Shown one piece after another: positions 25,841 to 35,534 of a stretch of DNA of 64,000 bases (positions are counted from its first letter, which is position 1; each line of letters begins with the position of its first letter). The notes beneath the pieces are model-generated. The model made no database searches, had not been told where the DNA came from, and saw only the letters and a program-made list of their open reading frames with translations. Origin of the DNA: Azoarcus sp. DN11 (GTDB lineage: Bacteria > Pseudomonadota > Gammaproteobacteria > Burkholderiales > Rhodocyclaceae); NCBI RefSeq assembly GCF_003628555.1, contig NZ_CP021731.1, positions 1,178,001-1,242,000 on the forward strand, written 5' to 3'. The translations under genes and the position numbers were made by a program.

Positions 25841-28525
25841 TCAGTCCTCGCCGAACACCGTGTGCCACAGCCGGCGCACCGATTCGCGGGCGAACGCGAC
25901 TTCCAGCGGCTGGACGCGCGAGGGCAGGTCGTTGAGGCGCTGGCGGTGCTGCAGGTGACGGAACATGCGGTAGCTGTCGCCGCAGCGGCCGGCGTGGCCC
26001 GCCGGGATCAGGCCGAGGTCGCCGGCGATGCGCAGCAGCGCGATGTTGCCGAGGTTGCCGGTGAGTTCGGGGTACTGGTGGGCGTGGCCGAGCACGAGGT
26101 ACTGGACCAGGAACTCGACGTCGATGAGGCCGCCGTGGTCGTGCTTGAGGTCGAAGAGTTCGCTCTTGCCCGCGTGGGCGTCGCGCATCTTGTGGCGCAT
26201 CTCGAGCACGTCCGCGCGCAGCTTCTCGAGGTCGCGCGGCTGGCGCAGCACTTCGCAGCGGATGCGTTCGAAGGCTTCGCCGAGCGTGGCGTCGCCGGCG
26301 GCGAAGCGCGCGCGCGTCAGCGCCTGGTGTTCCCACACCCACGCCGATTCGAGCTGGTACTGGCGGAAGGAATCGAGCGAGCTCACGAGCATGCCTGCCT
26401 CGCCGTTCGGGCGCAGGCGCAGGTCGGTCTCGAACATGATGCCGGCGGCGGTCTGGCTGGAGAGCCAGGAGTTGAGGCGCTGGCCGAGGCGGGTGTAGAC
26501 CTCGGGCGCTTCCGGCGCGTCGTCGTCATGCAGGTACACGAGGTCGAGGTCGCTGGCGTAGCCGAGCTCCTTGCCGCCGAGCTTGCCGTAGGCGATCACG
26601 GCGAACCGGGGTTCGTCGCGGTGGCGGATCTTGATCTTGCGCCAGATCGTCGGGAGGCTCAGGTCGAGCATCATGTCGGCCAGCGCCGAGAGGTGGTCGG
26701 CGAGCTTCTCGACCGTGAGCATGCCGGCGATGTCCTGCATCAGCAGCCGGAACACGAGCGCGTGGTGCTGTTCGCGCATCATGTCCATCTGCCGCTCCAT
26801 GTCGGGTTCGGCGGCGTCCACGGCTTCGGCGATCTGGCGGCGCAGTTCGGGCCAGTCCGGGGCCGTCTGCAGCACGCGCGCATCGAGCAGTTCGTCGAGC
26901 AGGATGGGGTGGCGGATGAGGAACTGCGCGGCCCAGCGCGATGCGCTCATCAGGTCGGCCACGCGGCGCAGCGCCTGCGGGTATTGCTGCAGCAGCGCGA
27001 GGTAGGCGCCGCGGCGGCTGATGGATTCGAGGAGGTCGAGGCAGCGCCCGAGCGTCTCGTCGGCATCGGGCGTGGTGGCCGCGGCTTCGACGACGCGCGG
27101 GATCAGCGCGTCGAGGCGGCTGCGGATGTGGTTGGGGAGCTGCTGGTAGCGGTTGCCGGCGCGGATCGCGGCGAGGCGGCGGGCGGCGGAGGGCGGATCG
27201 CGGTAGCCGAGCTTGGCAAGCGTGCCTTCGGCCTGGCTGCTGTCGCCGGCGGCGGCCCACATGCTGTCGAGGGTGTGGCCTTCTTCGGCCGGGGCGCCGA
27301 ACACATGTTCGAAGTGGCGGCTCACCGCAGCGCGGTGGCGGTCGATGACTTCGAGCAAGGCGGTGAAGTCGGGGAAGCCCATGCCGCGGGCGATGCGTGC
27401 ACGGTCCTCGTCGTTGCCGGGCAGGTCGTGCGTCTGTGCGTCGTCGAGGTATTGCAGGCGATGCTCGAGGCGGCGCAGGAATTCGTAGGCCTCGCTGAGT
27501 TCGCCGACCGCCTCGGGCGCGAGGAAGCCGCGTTCGGCCAGGCGCGCGAGCACTTTCAGCGTCGGGCGGATCTGCAGCTGCGTTTCGCGTCCGCCGCGGA
27601 TGATCTGGAACACCTGGGCGATGAACTCGATCTCGCGGATGCCGCCCGGGCCCAGCTTGATGTTGTTGGCGCGGTCGCGGCGCGCGACTTCGCGGCGGAT
27701 CTGCGCGTGCAGGTCGCGCATCGCGTTGATGGCGCCGAAGTCGAGGTATTTGCGGAAGATGAAGGGGCGGGCGATCTTTTCCAGTTCCTCGAAGCGCTCG
27801 CCCGCGAGCACGCGCGCCTTGATCCACGCGTAGCGCTCCCATTCGCGCCCCTGCGTGATGAAGTAGTTCTCCAGCATGTCGAAGGAGCACACCAGCGGGC
27901 CGGAGTCGCCGTTCGGGCGCAGCCGCATGTCGACGCGGAAGACCTGCCCGTGCTCGGTGATGTCGGCGAGCGCCTGAATCAGCTGCTTGCCGAGACGCTC
28001 GAAGAACTCGAAGTTGCTGATGACTTTCGCGCCGCCCGTGTCGCCGTCTTCGGGATAGATAAAGATCAGATCGATGTCTGAAGAGACGTTGAGCTCCCGC
28101 CCGCCGAGCTTGCCCATGCCGACGACGAGCAGCTCCTGTTCCCAGCCGCTCTGCGAGACGGGGGCGCCGTAGCGCTGCACGAGGGCCTCGCGCAGCACGT
28201 CGTGGGCGGCGCGGATCGTGACCTCGGCCAGCACGGTCATCGTTTCGGTGACTTCGGCGAGGTCGGCGATGCTGTTGAGGTCGCGCACGACGAGGTGGCA
28301 CATGACCCAGGTGCGCAGATTGCGCAGCGTGCCGCGCAGGCGTGCTTCGTCGAGCCCGGAGCCGGCCATGAAGGCCTGCATCGCGTCCGCGTCGAGGGGC
28401 CGGTCGAGCGAGGCAGCGAGCCGTTCGGCGAGCCAGGCGCGGCTGTCGAGCATGCGCTGGAGGTAGCGCGACAGCGTCGCCGCGTAACAAATTGCTTCGG
28501 AGGGCTGTTCGGGTGTGTCTGACAT
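25841..28525 (-). CDS. glnE: Bifunctional glutamine synthetase adenylyltransferase/adenylyl-removing enzyme
   Basis: GlnE adenylylates and deadenylylates glutamine synthetase in response to PII and glutamine. The 894-residue protein has two nucleotidyltransferase domains. The N-terminal one has GMGKLGGRELNVSSDIDLIF, the C-terminal one has AYGKLGGKELGYASDLDLVYL, and each ends with its helical GlnD-associated domain. It is slightly shorter than the 946 residues of E. coli GlnE. The start at 28525 (MSDTPEQ) is preferred over a longer frame. It is divergent from yhdP. Confidence 0.96.
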   Translation of the reverse strand: MSDTPEQPSEAICYAATLSRYLQRMLDSRAWLAERLAASLDRPLDADAMQAFMAGSGLDEARLRGTLRNLRTWVMCHLVVRDLNSIADLAEVTETMTVLAEVTIRAAHDVLREALVQRYGAPVSQSGWEQELLVVGMGKLGGRELNVSSDIDLIFIYPEDGDTGGAKVISNFEFFERLGKQLIQALADITEHGQVFRVDMRLRPNGDSGPLVCSFDMLENYFITQGREWERYAWIKARVLAGERFEELEKIARPFIFRKYLDFGAINAMRDLHAQIRREVARRDRANNIKLGPGGIREIEFIAQVFQIIRGGRETQLQIRPTLKVLARLAERGFLAPEAVGELSEAYEFLRRLEHRLQYLDDAQTHDLPGNDEDRARIARGMGFPDFTALLEVIDRHRAAVSRHFEHVFGAPAEEGHTLDSMWAAAGDSSQAEGTLAKLGYRDPPSAARRLAAIRAGNRYQQLPNHIRSRLDALIPRVVEAAATTPDADETLGRCLDLLESISRRGAYLALLQQYPQALRRVADLMSASRWAAQFLIRHPILLDELLDARVLQTAPDWPELRRQIAEAVDAAEPDMERQMDMMREQHHALVFRLLMQDIAGMLTVEKLADHLSALADMMLDLSLPTIWRKIKIRHRDEPRFAVIAYGKLGGKELGYASDLDLVYLHDDDAPEAPEVYTRLGQRLNSWLSSQTAAGIMFETDLRLRPNGEAGMLVSSLDSFRQYQLESAWVWEHQALTRARFAAGDATLGEAFERIRCEVLRQPRDLEKLRADVLEMRHKMRDAHAGKSELFDLKHDHGGLIDVEFLVQYLVLGHAHQYPELTGNLGNIALLRIAGDLGLIPAGHAGRCGDSYRMFRHLQHRQRLNDLPSRVQPLEVAFARESVRRLWHTVFGED

Positions 28526-28667
28526 GGGAGACGGACTCGGGATCATTGATAGAATGCGCGGTTCCCCGGACGCATGAGCTGGTGCCGACGCTCAGGATGC
28601 AGACTGGATTGTATCGAAGCCGGTCCGTATTCAGTCGGGTCGCAGCGCAGCTTCCGCCTTATTGCCG

Positions 28668-31600
28668 ATGAACGCCCCTCACACTCCCCTTCCCGACCTT
28701 TCCGCCATGATGTCCGCCGCGCGCCGCGGGCGGGCATGGCGCGTGCTGTCGATCGCCTTGCTGGTGGCATGGTTCGTCCTCGGCACGGGTTTCCTGCTCG
28801 TGCGCGAAGTGCTGGTGCCACGTGTCGGCGAGTTCCGCCAGGAGCTGGCCGAGGCGATCTCGGTGGCGGCGGGCCTGCCGGTGTCGATCGAGGGCCTGTC
28901 GGCCGACCTGCGGGGGCTGCGCCCGCGCCTGCATCTGGCCGGCTTCGAGCTCAAGGACCGCGAGGGACGCCCGGCCCTGCATCTCGACAGCGTCGATGCG
29001 ACGCTGTCGTGGTGGTCGCTGCTGCGCGCCGAGCCGCATTTCCATCGCATCGAGGTGAGGAACCCCGTCCTGGCCCTGCGGCGCGACCTGGACGGCGCGA
29101 TCTACATCGCCGGCATCCGCATCGATGAGGAGGAGACCCCCGACCGCAGTTTCGCCGACTGGCTGTTCGCGCAACGCGAGATCGTCATCCGCGACGCGAG
29201 CCTGGGCTGGACCGATGCGATGCGCGGCGCGCCGGAACTGAGTCTCGCCGGCGTGCAGTTCCGCTTGCTGCGCAGCGGTCCGCGCTATCGCTTCGCGTTC
29301 CAGGCGCAGGCGCCGGCCGAACTGGCGCCGATGATCGAAGTGCGGGGCGACCTTGCCAGCCGCACGCCGGCCGATCCGTCGTCGTGGATGGGGCAGGTGT
29401 ATGTCGCCGCGGACCAGGCGAGCCTGGGCGGCTGGCGGACCTGGGTCGATTATCCGGTGGCGCTGGCGGGGCGGGGGGGCGTGCGGGCCTGGGTGGGACT
29501 GGGCGAGGGGCGCCTCGATTCGCTGGCGGTCAATCTGGCATTGGCCGACGTGTACACGCGCCTGGGCGATGATCTGCCGGTGCTCGAACTCGCGAACGTG
29601 CGCGGACGGCTCGTGGGGCGGCGCACGGCCGAGGGCATGGAGTTTTCCGCCCGCGGGCTCGAACTCGCGACCAGGGACGGCCTCGCGATCGCGCCGACGG
29701 ACCTGGACCTGACCTTGCACGGCGCCAACGACGGTCCGCCGGATGCGGGGAAGTTCACGAGCAGCCGGCTCGATTTCAGGGTGTTGGGCAGCCTCGCCGC
29801 CCACCTGCCTTTCGATCCCGCCGTGCGGCAACGCATCGGTGCGTTCGCGCCGCAGGGCACGCTCGATGACCTGCGGCTCGAATGGCGCGGCGCCCTCGAC
29901 AAGCTGGAGGCGTGGAAGGTCCGCGCGCGCTTCGCGGGCATCGGGCTCAATCCGCACGGTGCCGTTCCCGGCCTCTCGGGCATGTCGGGCGACATCGAAG
30001 GCGACGAGCGCGCCGGCCGCTTCCGCATCGCCGGGCAGGACGCCGCGCTGGAACTGCCTGCGGTCTTCCCCCAACCGCGGATCGGTTTCTCGACCCTGCG
30101 TGCCGACGGGCGCTGGACGCACGGAGCCGACGGCCGGCTCGAGATCGCGCTCGACAGTGCGAACTTCGACAACCCCGATGCGTCCGGGTCTGCGTCCGGG
30201 CGTTACTGGCCGGCGACCGGAAGCGCCGGGGAGATCGACCTGAGCGCCCGCCTCACGCGCGCCGAAAGTGGTGCCGTGTGGCGCTACCTGCCCCACGTCG
30301 TGAATGAGGACACGCGCACATGGCTGCGGCACAGCATCGTCGGCGGCAGGGTGCCCGATGCGCGCCTGCGCCTGAAGGGCAAGCTCGAGGATTTCCCGTT
30401 CCGTAACGGCAAGTCGGGCCAGTTCCTCGTGACGACCCGCGTCTTCGGCGCGCGCCTGGACTACGCGGAGGATTGGCCGTCGATCACGAACATCGACGGC
30501 GAAGTGCGCTTCGAGGGGGCGGGGATGCGCATCACGGCCGATCGTGCGCGCATCTTCGGGGTCGGGCTCGCGAACGTCGTGGCCGAGGTACCGGACCTCG
30601 ACGCTCCGGGCGGCGCGATCATGAGCATCCACGGCCGGGCGGCGGGGCCGACGGCCGACTTCCTGCGCTTCGTGTCGGAAAGCCCGGTGTCGGGCCGCAT
30701 CGACGGCTTCACCGATGCGATGCGGGCCGAAGGCACCGGTGTGCTCGACCTGAAGCTGGTGCTGCCGTTGAACGAGATGGACTCCAGCACCGTGAAGGGC
30801 GAGTACCGTTTCACGGCCAATCGGCTGACCGTGGTGGATGCCTTGGCGCCCCTGACCGAGGCGAGCGGTGTCGTGCGCTTCACCGAGAACGATCTGACGA
30901 TCCCGGAAGCGCGTGCCCGCCTCTATGGCGAGCCGATGCGGCTCGTGGCGAGCACGGGGAAGGATGGCAGCGTCTTGTTCGAGGCCTCCGGCGGCCTGAA
31001 GGTTCAGGCCCTGCGGGAGGCCCACGACCTGCCGGGGCTGGACCACCTTTCCGGCGGGACGGACTGGAAGGCGAACATCGACGTGCGCGAGCAGGGCACG
31101 CGGGTGGTGGTCGCTTCGAATCTGGTCGGCGTGGCGTCGAGCCTGCCCCTGCCGATGAACAAGAGCGCCGCGGTGACCTGGCCGCTGCGCGTGACGCTGG
31201 ATTTCCCCGCCGGCGACAAGCCCGAGAGCGTGCGTGTCGCGCTCGACGGCCGGGGCGAACTGCAGCTCGAGCGCCGGCGTGCCGGCGACGGCTGGGGGGC
31301 GGTGCGCGGCGGCATGGGCTTGCTGGCCGCCACGCCCGACTCCGATGCCGGCGTGGCGATCGCGGCGAAGCTGGACGAACTCGATGTGGATGCCTGGCGC
31401 AAGGTATTCGATGCCGCGAACGCCGGGGAATCCGGGGACGCGGAGCGGCGCGGGCCGATCACGGTCGCCGCGGTCGACCTGCGCGCGAAGCGCCTGTCCG
31501 GCTTCGGCCACGAGATCACCGACGCGCACCTGAACGCGCGCGCGGACGACGGAGGCTGGAAAGGGCGGATCGAGAGCCGTGAAGCGGAAGGGGATTTCGA

Positions 31601-32570
31601 CTGGCGCGAAAGCGGCGACGGCACCTTGCGCGCGCGCCTGAAACGCCTCGTGCTCGGCGCCAGCCACGATGCCGCCGCCGAGCCCGCCGCGAGCGCGGAC
31701 ACGGCCGCGGAACCGGATGAGGCGCCACGGCGCCTGCCCGCGCTCGACGTCGTCGTCGACCGCTTCTCGCTACGCGGCATGGAGTTCGGCCGCCTCGAGC
31801 TGCAGGCGCAGAATCAGGGCGGGATGTGGCACCTCGATTCGGTGTCGCTGGCGAACGCCGACGGCAAGCTGAGCGGGTCCGGCCTGTGGCGCCCCGGCGT
31901 GCGTCCGCAGACGGATCTCGACTTCCGCCTCGAGGCGCGCGACATCGGGCAGCTGGCCAAGCGGCTCGGGTACGGCGACGTCGTGCGCGGCGGCAAGGCG
32001 GTGCTCGCGGGCAAGCTCGCCTGGCGCGGGGCGCCGACGCGCATCCACTATCCGTCGCTGACCGGCACGATGACGGTCGCGGCCGAGGGCGGGCAGTTCC
32101 GCCAGCTCGAACCCGGCGTGGGGCGCCTGCTCGGCGTGCTCAGCCTGCAGGCGCTGCCGCGGCGTCTCACGCTGGACTTCCGCGACGTGTTCAGCGAAGG
32201 ATTCGCCTTCGACAGCATTTCCGGTAGCATCAAGGCAGCGGCAGGCCAGCTGCGCACCGACGACCTGCGTATCCGCGGACCCGCGGCCAGGGTGCGGATG
32301 AGCGGGTCGGTCGATATCGAGGACGAGACGCAGGATCTGCGCGTGACGGTGCAGCCGACGCTGTCCGAATCGGTGGCGATCGGCACGGCCGCCGGGCTCA
32401 TCAACCCGGTCGCGGGGGTGGTGGCTTACGTCGCGCAGAAAGCGCTGAGCGATCCGATCGAGAAGATGTTCGCGTTCAGCTACGCGATCACCGGCAACTG
32501 GGCCGATCCGAAAGTCGAGAAACTCTCCGCCGCGGGCCCCGGCACGGCGGAGTCATCGAAGCAGGAGTGA
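28668..32570 (+). CDS. YhdP-family AsmA-like protein
   Basis: The 1300-residue protein has one N-terminal membrane segment (about residues 22-44) and a very long, beta-rich periplasmic part with repeated AsmA/DUF3971 features. The C-terminus contains the TMTVAAEGGQFRQLEPGVGRLLG and VRMSGSVDIEDETQDLRVTVQP segments typical of the TIGR02099/YhdP group. E. coli YhdP works with TamB and YdbH in moving phospholipid to the outer membrane. Its stop overlaps the nit start by 4 bases. The order yhdP-nit-tldD recalls E. coli yhdP-tldD. Confidence 0.92.
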   Translation: MNAPHTPLPDLSAMMSAARRGRAWRVLSIALLVAWFVLGTGFLLVREVLVPRVGEFRQELAEAISVAAGLPVSIEGLSADLRGLRPRLHLAGFELKDREGRPALHLDSVDATLSWWSLLRAEPHFHRIEVRNPVLALRRDLDGAIYIAGIRIDEEETPDRSFADWLFAQREIVIRDASLGWTDAMRGAPELSLAGVQFRLLRSGPRYRFAFQAQAPAELAPMIEVRGDLASRTPADPSSWMGQVYVAADQASLGGWRTWVDYPVALAGRGGVRAWVGLGEGRLDSLAVNLALADVYTRLGDDLPVLELANVRGRLVGRRTAEGMEFSARGLELATRDGLAIAPTDLDLTLHGANDGPPDAGKFTSSRLDFRVLGSLAAHLPFDPAVRQRIGAFAPQGTLDDLRLEWRGALDKLEAWKVRARFAGIGLNPHGAVPGLSGMSGDIEGDERAGRFRIAGQDAALELPAVFPQPRIGFSTLRADGRWTHGADGRLEIALDSANFDNPDASGSASGRYWPATGSAGEIDLSARLTRAESGAVWRYLPHVVNEDTRTWLRHSIVGGRVPDARLRLKGKLEDFPFRNGKSGQFLVTTRVFGARLDYAEDWPSITNIDGEVRFEGAGMRITADRARIFGVGLANVVAEVPDLDAPGGAIMSIHGRAAGPTADFLRFVSESPVSGRIDGFTDAMRAEGTGVLDLKLVLPLNEMDSSTVKGEYRFTANRLTVVDALAPLTEASGVVRFTENDLTIPEARARLYGEPMRLVASTGKDGSVLFEASGGLKVQALREAHDLPGLDHLSGGTDWKANIDVREQGTRVVVASNLVGVASSLPLPMNKSAAVTWPLRVTLDFPAGDKPESVRVALDGRGELQLERRRAGDGWGAVRGGMGLLAATPDSDAGVAIAAKLDELDVDAWRKVFDAANAGESGDAERRGPITVAAVDLRAKRLSGFGHEITDAHLNARADDGGWKGRIESREAEGDFDWRESGDGTLRARLKRLVLGASHDAAAEPAASADTAAEPDEAPRRLPALDVVVDRFSLRGMEFGRLELQAQNQGGMWHLDSVSLANADGKLSGSGLWRPGVRPQTDLDFRLEARDIGQLAKRLGYGDVVRGGKAVLAGKLAWRGAPTRIHYPSLTGTMTVAAEGGQFRQLEPGVGRLLGVLSLQALPRRLTLDFRDVFSEGFAFDSISGSIKAAAGQLRTDDLRIRGPAARVRMSGSVDIEDETQDLRVTVQPTLSESVAIGTAAGLINPVAGVVAYVAQKALSDPIEKMFAFSYAITGNWADPKVEKLSAAGPGTAESSKQE

Positions 32571-33400
32571 AGAGCTTGAACCGTCCCCCCGTGCGCATCG
32601 CCGCGATCCAGACCGTGTCCGGCCCTGACGTCGGCGACAACCTGCGCGTCGCCGGCGAACGGGTTGCCGAGGCGGCTGCCGCGGGGGCGAAGCTCGTCGC
32701 CCTGCCCGAATACTTTCCCCTCATCACCGCCGACGAGACCGCGAAGGTCGCGATCCGCGAAGCGGACGGCAGCGGCCCGATCCAGGACTTCATGCGCGAG
32801 ACCGCCGCACGCCACGGCGTGTGGCTCGTCGGCGGCACGATCCCGCTGGTCGCCGAATCGGACGCCAAGGTGCGCAATTCGACGCTGGTGTTCGATGAGC
32901 GCGGCGAGCGCGTCGCGCGCTACGACAAGATCCACCTCTTCGGCTTCCAGAAGGGCACCGAGCGTTACGACGAGGCTGCGACGATCGAGGCGGGTCGCGA
33001 GGTGGTCACCTTTGACGCCCCCTGCGGCCGCGTGGGCCTGTCGGTGTGCTACGACCTGCGCTTTCCCGAACTCTTCCGCGCGATGGGCACGGTCGATCTC
33101 ATCATCCTGCCTTCGGCCTTCACCTACACCACCGGCCGCGACCACTGGGAAGTGCTGCTGCGCGCGCGCGCGATCGAGAACCAGTGCTACGTGATGGCGC
33201 CGGCGCAGGGCGGACGTCACCCGAGCGGGCGCGTCACCTGGGGCCACACGCTGATCGCCGATCCGTGGGGCGCAGTCCTCGCGTGCCGCGACGAGGGGCC
33301 GGGCGTCGTGTGCGCCGATGTCGACCCCGCGCGCATCGCCGCCGTGCGCGAAAGCCTGCCCGCGCTGCGCCACCGCTGCCTCGGCATCGCCGAAGCCTGA
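32567..33400 (+). CDS. Carbon-nitrogen hydrolase, Nit1/Nit2-like
   Basis: The 277-residue protein has the nitrilase-superfamily triad: Glu in LVALPEYFP, Lys in [10 protein letters not shown] and Cys in [14 protein letters not shown]. The RFPELFR context and length are those of the Nit group that repairs deaminated glutathione. The annotated start is GTG at 32567 overlapping the yhdP stop. A TTG at 32576 has a better-spaced AGGAG and may be the true start. It is co-transcribed with yhdP and probably tldD. Confidence 0.9.
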   Translation: MKSLNRPPVRIAAIQTVSGPDVGDNLRVAGERVAEAAAAGAKLVALPEYFPLITADETAKVAIREADGSGPIQDFMRETAARHGVWLVGGTIPLVAESDAKVRNSTLVFDERGERVARYDKIHLFGFQKGTERYDEAATIEAGREVVTFDAPCGRVGLSVCYDLRFPELFRAMGTVDLIILPSAFTYTTGRDHWEVLLRARAIENQCYVMAPAQGGRHPSGRVTWGHTLIADPWGAVLACRDEGPGVVCADVDPARIAAVRESLPALRHRCLGIAEA

Positions 33401-33475
33401 CGCCTGCGCAGCCCTTTTGACCTTATTCGCCTTGTCCGTGTCGAACCGGACAGACCGCCCCAACCTGGAAGAACA

Positions 33476-34921
33476 ATGAGCCGAGCACAGAACCCCCTCA
33501 AGGTCGCCGACCGCTACCTCCTCAACCCCTACGATCTGGGCGAGGCGGAACTCGAGAAGGTGTTCCGCAAGCTGATGCGCCATCGCCTCGATTACGCCGA
33601 CCTGTACTTCCAGTACCACCGCTCCGAGGGCTGGAGCCTCGAGGAAGGCATCGTCAAGTCGGGCAGCTTCAACATCGAGCAGGGCGTCGGCGTGCGCGCA
33701 ATCAGCGGCGAGAAGACCGCCTTCGCCTATTCCGACGACATCTCGCTGGCGGCGCTCACGTCGGCCGCCGAAGCGACGCGGGCGATCGCCGAGGCGGGCG
33801 GGCGGCGCAGCGTCGCGATCGCCCCGCACGGCGGCAAGTCGCGCCTGTACCGCGGCGACGACCCGCTCGCCTCGCTCGACGACACCGCCAAGGTGAAGCT
33901 CCTCGAACGCCTCGAAGGCTTCGCGCGCGGCGAGGACCCGCGCGTCACGCAGGTCATGGCGCACATCGCCGGCTCGTGGGAAGTGGTGCTCGTCGCGCGC
34001 AGCGATGGCCACATGGCGGCCGACGTGCGCCCGCTCGTGCGCGTGTCGGTCACCGTGATCATGGAAGACAAGGGCCTGCGCGAGCAGGGCAGCGCGGGCG
34101 GGGGCGGGCGCTTCGATTACGGCTACTTCGACGACGCGCGCCTGCAGGAATACGCGCGCGCGGCCGTCCATCAGGCGCGCACGAACCTCGCCGCCGCCCC
34201 CGCGCCGGCCGGCACGATGAGCGTCGTGCTCGGCCCTGGCTGGCCCGGCATCCTGCTGCATGAGGCGATCGGCCACGGCCTCGAGGGCGACTTCAACCGC
34301 AAGGGCAGTTCCGCCTTCTCCGGGCGCATGGGCCAGCAGGTCGCGGCGAAGGGCGTCACCGTCGTCGATGACGGCACGCTGCCGGATCGCCGCGGCTCGC
34401 TGACGATCGACGACGAGGGCAATCCGACCGAGCGCACCGTGCTGATCGAGGACGGCATCCTCACCGGCTACATGCAGGACACGATGAACGCGCGGCTGAT
34501 GGGCGTGAAGCCCACCGGCAACGGCCGGCGCGAGTCCTTCGCCCACCTGCCGCTGCCGCGCATGACCAACACCTACATGCTGAACGGCGACAAGGCGCCC
34601 GAGGAGATCATCAAGTCGGTGAAGAAGGGCCTGTACGCGGTGAACTTCGGCGGCGGGCAGGTGGACATCACCTCGGGCAAGTTCGTGTTCTCGACGGCCG
34701 AGGCCTACCTCATCGAGAACGGCAAGGTGACCCGCCCGGTGAAGGGGGCGACGCTGATCGGCAACGGCCCGGATGCGCTCACGCGCGTGTCGATGATCGG
34801 CAACGACATGGCGCTGGACCCCGGCGTCGGCACCTGCGGCAAGGACGGCCAGAGCGTGCCGGTCGGGGTTGGCCAGCCCACGCTGCGGCTCGACGGGCTG
34901 ACCGTCGGCGGCACCGCCTGA
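33476..34921 (+). CDS. tldD: Metalloprotease TldD
   Basis: TldD is the catalytic half of the TldD/TldE protease, which acts on unfolded peptides. The 481-residue protein has the zinc-binding [11 protein letters not shown] (HExxxH) near residue 262, the cysteine-containing [17 protein letters not shown] near the C-terminus, and the [15 protein letters not shown] segment. Length equals E. coli TldD. The partner pmbA is about 28 kb away at 4209-5549. The 75-base space to nit has a short inverted repeat but no terminator. Confidence 0.96.
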   Translation: MSRAQNPLKVADRYLLNPYDLGEAELEKVFRKLMRHRLDYADLYFQYHRSEGWSLEEGIVKSGSFNIEQGVGVRAISGEKTAFAYSDDISLAALTSAAEATRAIAEAGGRRSVAIAPHGGKSRLYRGDDPLASLDDTAKVKLLERLEGFARGEDPRVTQVMAHIAGSWEVVLVARSDGHMAADVRPLVRVSVTVIMEDKGLREQGSAGGGGRFDYGYFDDARLQEYARAAVHQARTNLAAAPAPAGTMSVVLGPGWPGILLHEAIGHGLEGDFNRKGSSAFSGRMGQQVAAKGVTVVDDGTLPDRRGSLTIDDEGNPTERTVLIEDGILTGYMQDTMNARLMGVKPTGNGRRESFAHLPLPRMTNTYMLNGDKAPEEIIKSVKKGLYAVNFGGGQVDITSGKFVFSTAEAYLIENGKVTRPVKGATLIGNGPDALTRVSMIGNDMALDPGVGTCGKDGQSVPVGVGQPTLRLDGLTVGGTA

Positions 34922-34960
34922 CCGGATCGGGGGCCCCGGCACCGGCGGCGCGCCGACCGC

Positions 34961-35302
34961 TCAACGTTCCGCCACTTCGAGCGCGTTCTCGACGGCACTC
35001 ACGCCGCGCACGCCCTGCGCGGTGCGCTGGGCGCGGGTGCGCTGCTCGTCATTGACGACGACACCGGCCAGCGTCACGCGACCCGCATGCGCCGAGACCG
35101 CGATGTGCGTCGCGCGCAGTTCCGGATCGGCGCCGATTGCCGACTTGATCTCGCGCTGCAGGTTCTGGTCGTGTTCGTCGCGCGCCACGGCTGCGGTTGC
35201 CTGCGCGACGGCCAGCAGGCTTTCCGCGCGGGCCGGTGCGCCGATGCCGAAGGCGAGGGCGCTGGTGGTGAGGACGGAGACGATGTTCTGGCGCGTGATC
35301 AT
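34961..35302 (-). CDS. Periplasmic BON-domain protein
   Basis: The 113-residue protein has a Sec signal peptide (MITRQNIVSVLTTSALAFGIGAPARA) and one BON domain, with LQREIKSAIGADPELRATHIAVSAHAGRVTLAG and the closing VRGVSAVENALEV. BON proteins such as OsmY bind membranes or lipids in the periplasm. A GGAG precedes the ATG. Upstream are a near-perfect sigma-54 promoter and two GlrR-type sites (listed separately). The gene lies just beyond the end of glrR on the same strand, so it is a probable member of the GlrKR regulon. Confidence 0.88.
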   Translation of the reverse strand: MITRQNIVSVLTTSALAFGIGAPARAESLLAVAQATAAVARDEHDQNLQREIKSAIGADPELRATHIAVSAHAGRVTLAGVVVNDEQRTRAQRTAQGVRGVSAVENALEVAER

Positions 35303-35371
35303 GTCGGGGGCTCCTTCTGCGAGTTGTTGGTTTTGTGCGCGGACTCGGGTGTCCGCGCCTGCCCCTCGTTC

Positions 35372-35387
35372 AGCAGATGGCGTGCCA
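35372..35387 (-). promoter_or_regulatory. Sigma-54 promoter of the BON gene
   Basis: On the minus strand the sequence is TGGCACGCCATCTGCT. The -24 part TGGCACG matches the consensus fully, the -12 part CTGCT has one mismatch to TTGCT, and GG and GC are exactly 10 bases apart. The start site would be near 35361, giving a leader of about 60 bases. Confidence 0.75.
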
Positions 35388-35486
35388 GGCGTGATCCGGG
35401 TCATGCAGACCGCAGTCGCTGCGGTGCGTTGCGGCGGGGCATCCTCCCCCTGCTTCTTCGCCCCCGGCTCATCCTCGATGCAAAAG

Positions 35487-35504
35487 TGTCGTGTTTTCCC
35501 GACA
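35487..35504. promoter_or_regulatory. GlrR-type operator, proximal site for the BON gene
   Basis: TGTCGTGTTTTCCCGACA is a perfect TGTC-N10-GACA, the published GlrR consensus of enterobacteria. Its centre is about 122 bp from the -12 element, a normal distance for a sigma-54 activator site. Confidence 0.7.
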
Positions 35505-35534
35505 CCGCCCCGGGTGCGAATGCAAGTCCATGAT

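Noticed and set aside
28659..31667. Open frame of 1002 codons on the minus strand opposite yhdP
   Set aside because: Same codon-phase artefact: no ribosome-binding site, no domain and Arg/Gln/Pro-rich residues, while yhdP on the plus strand is a clear family member.
33433..33452. TGTCCG-N8-CGGACA dyad upstream of tldD as a further GlrR site
   Set aside because: The half-sites are 12 bases apart, not 10, the core differs from the four accepted sites, and no sigma-54 promoter follows before tldD.
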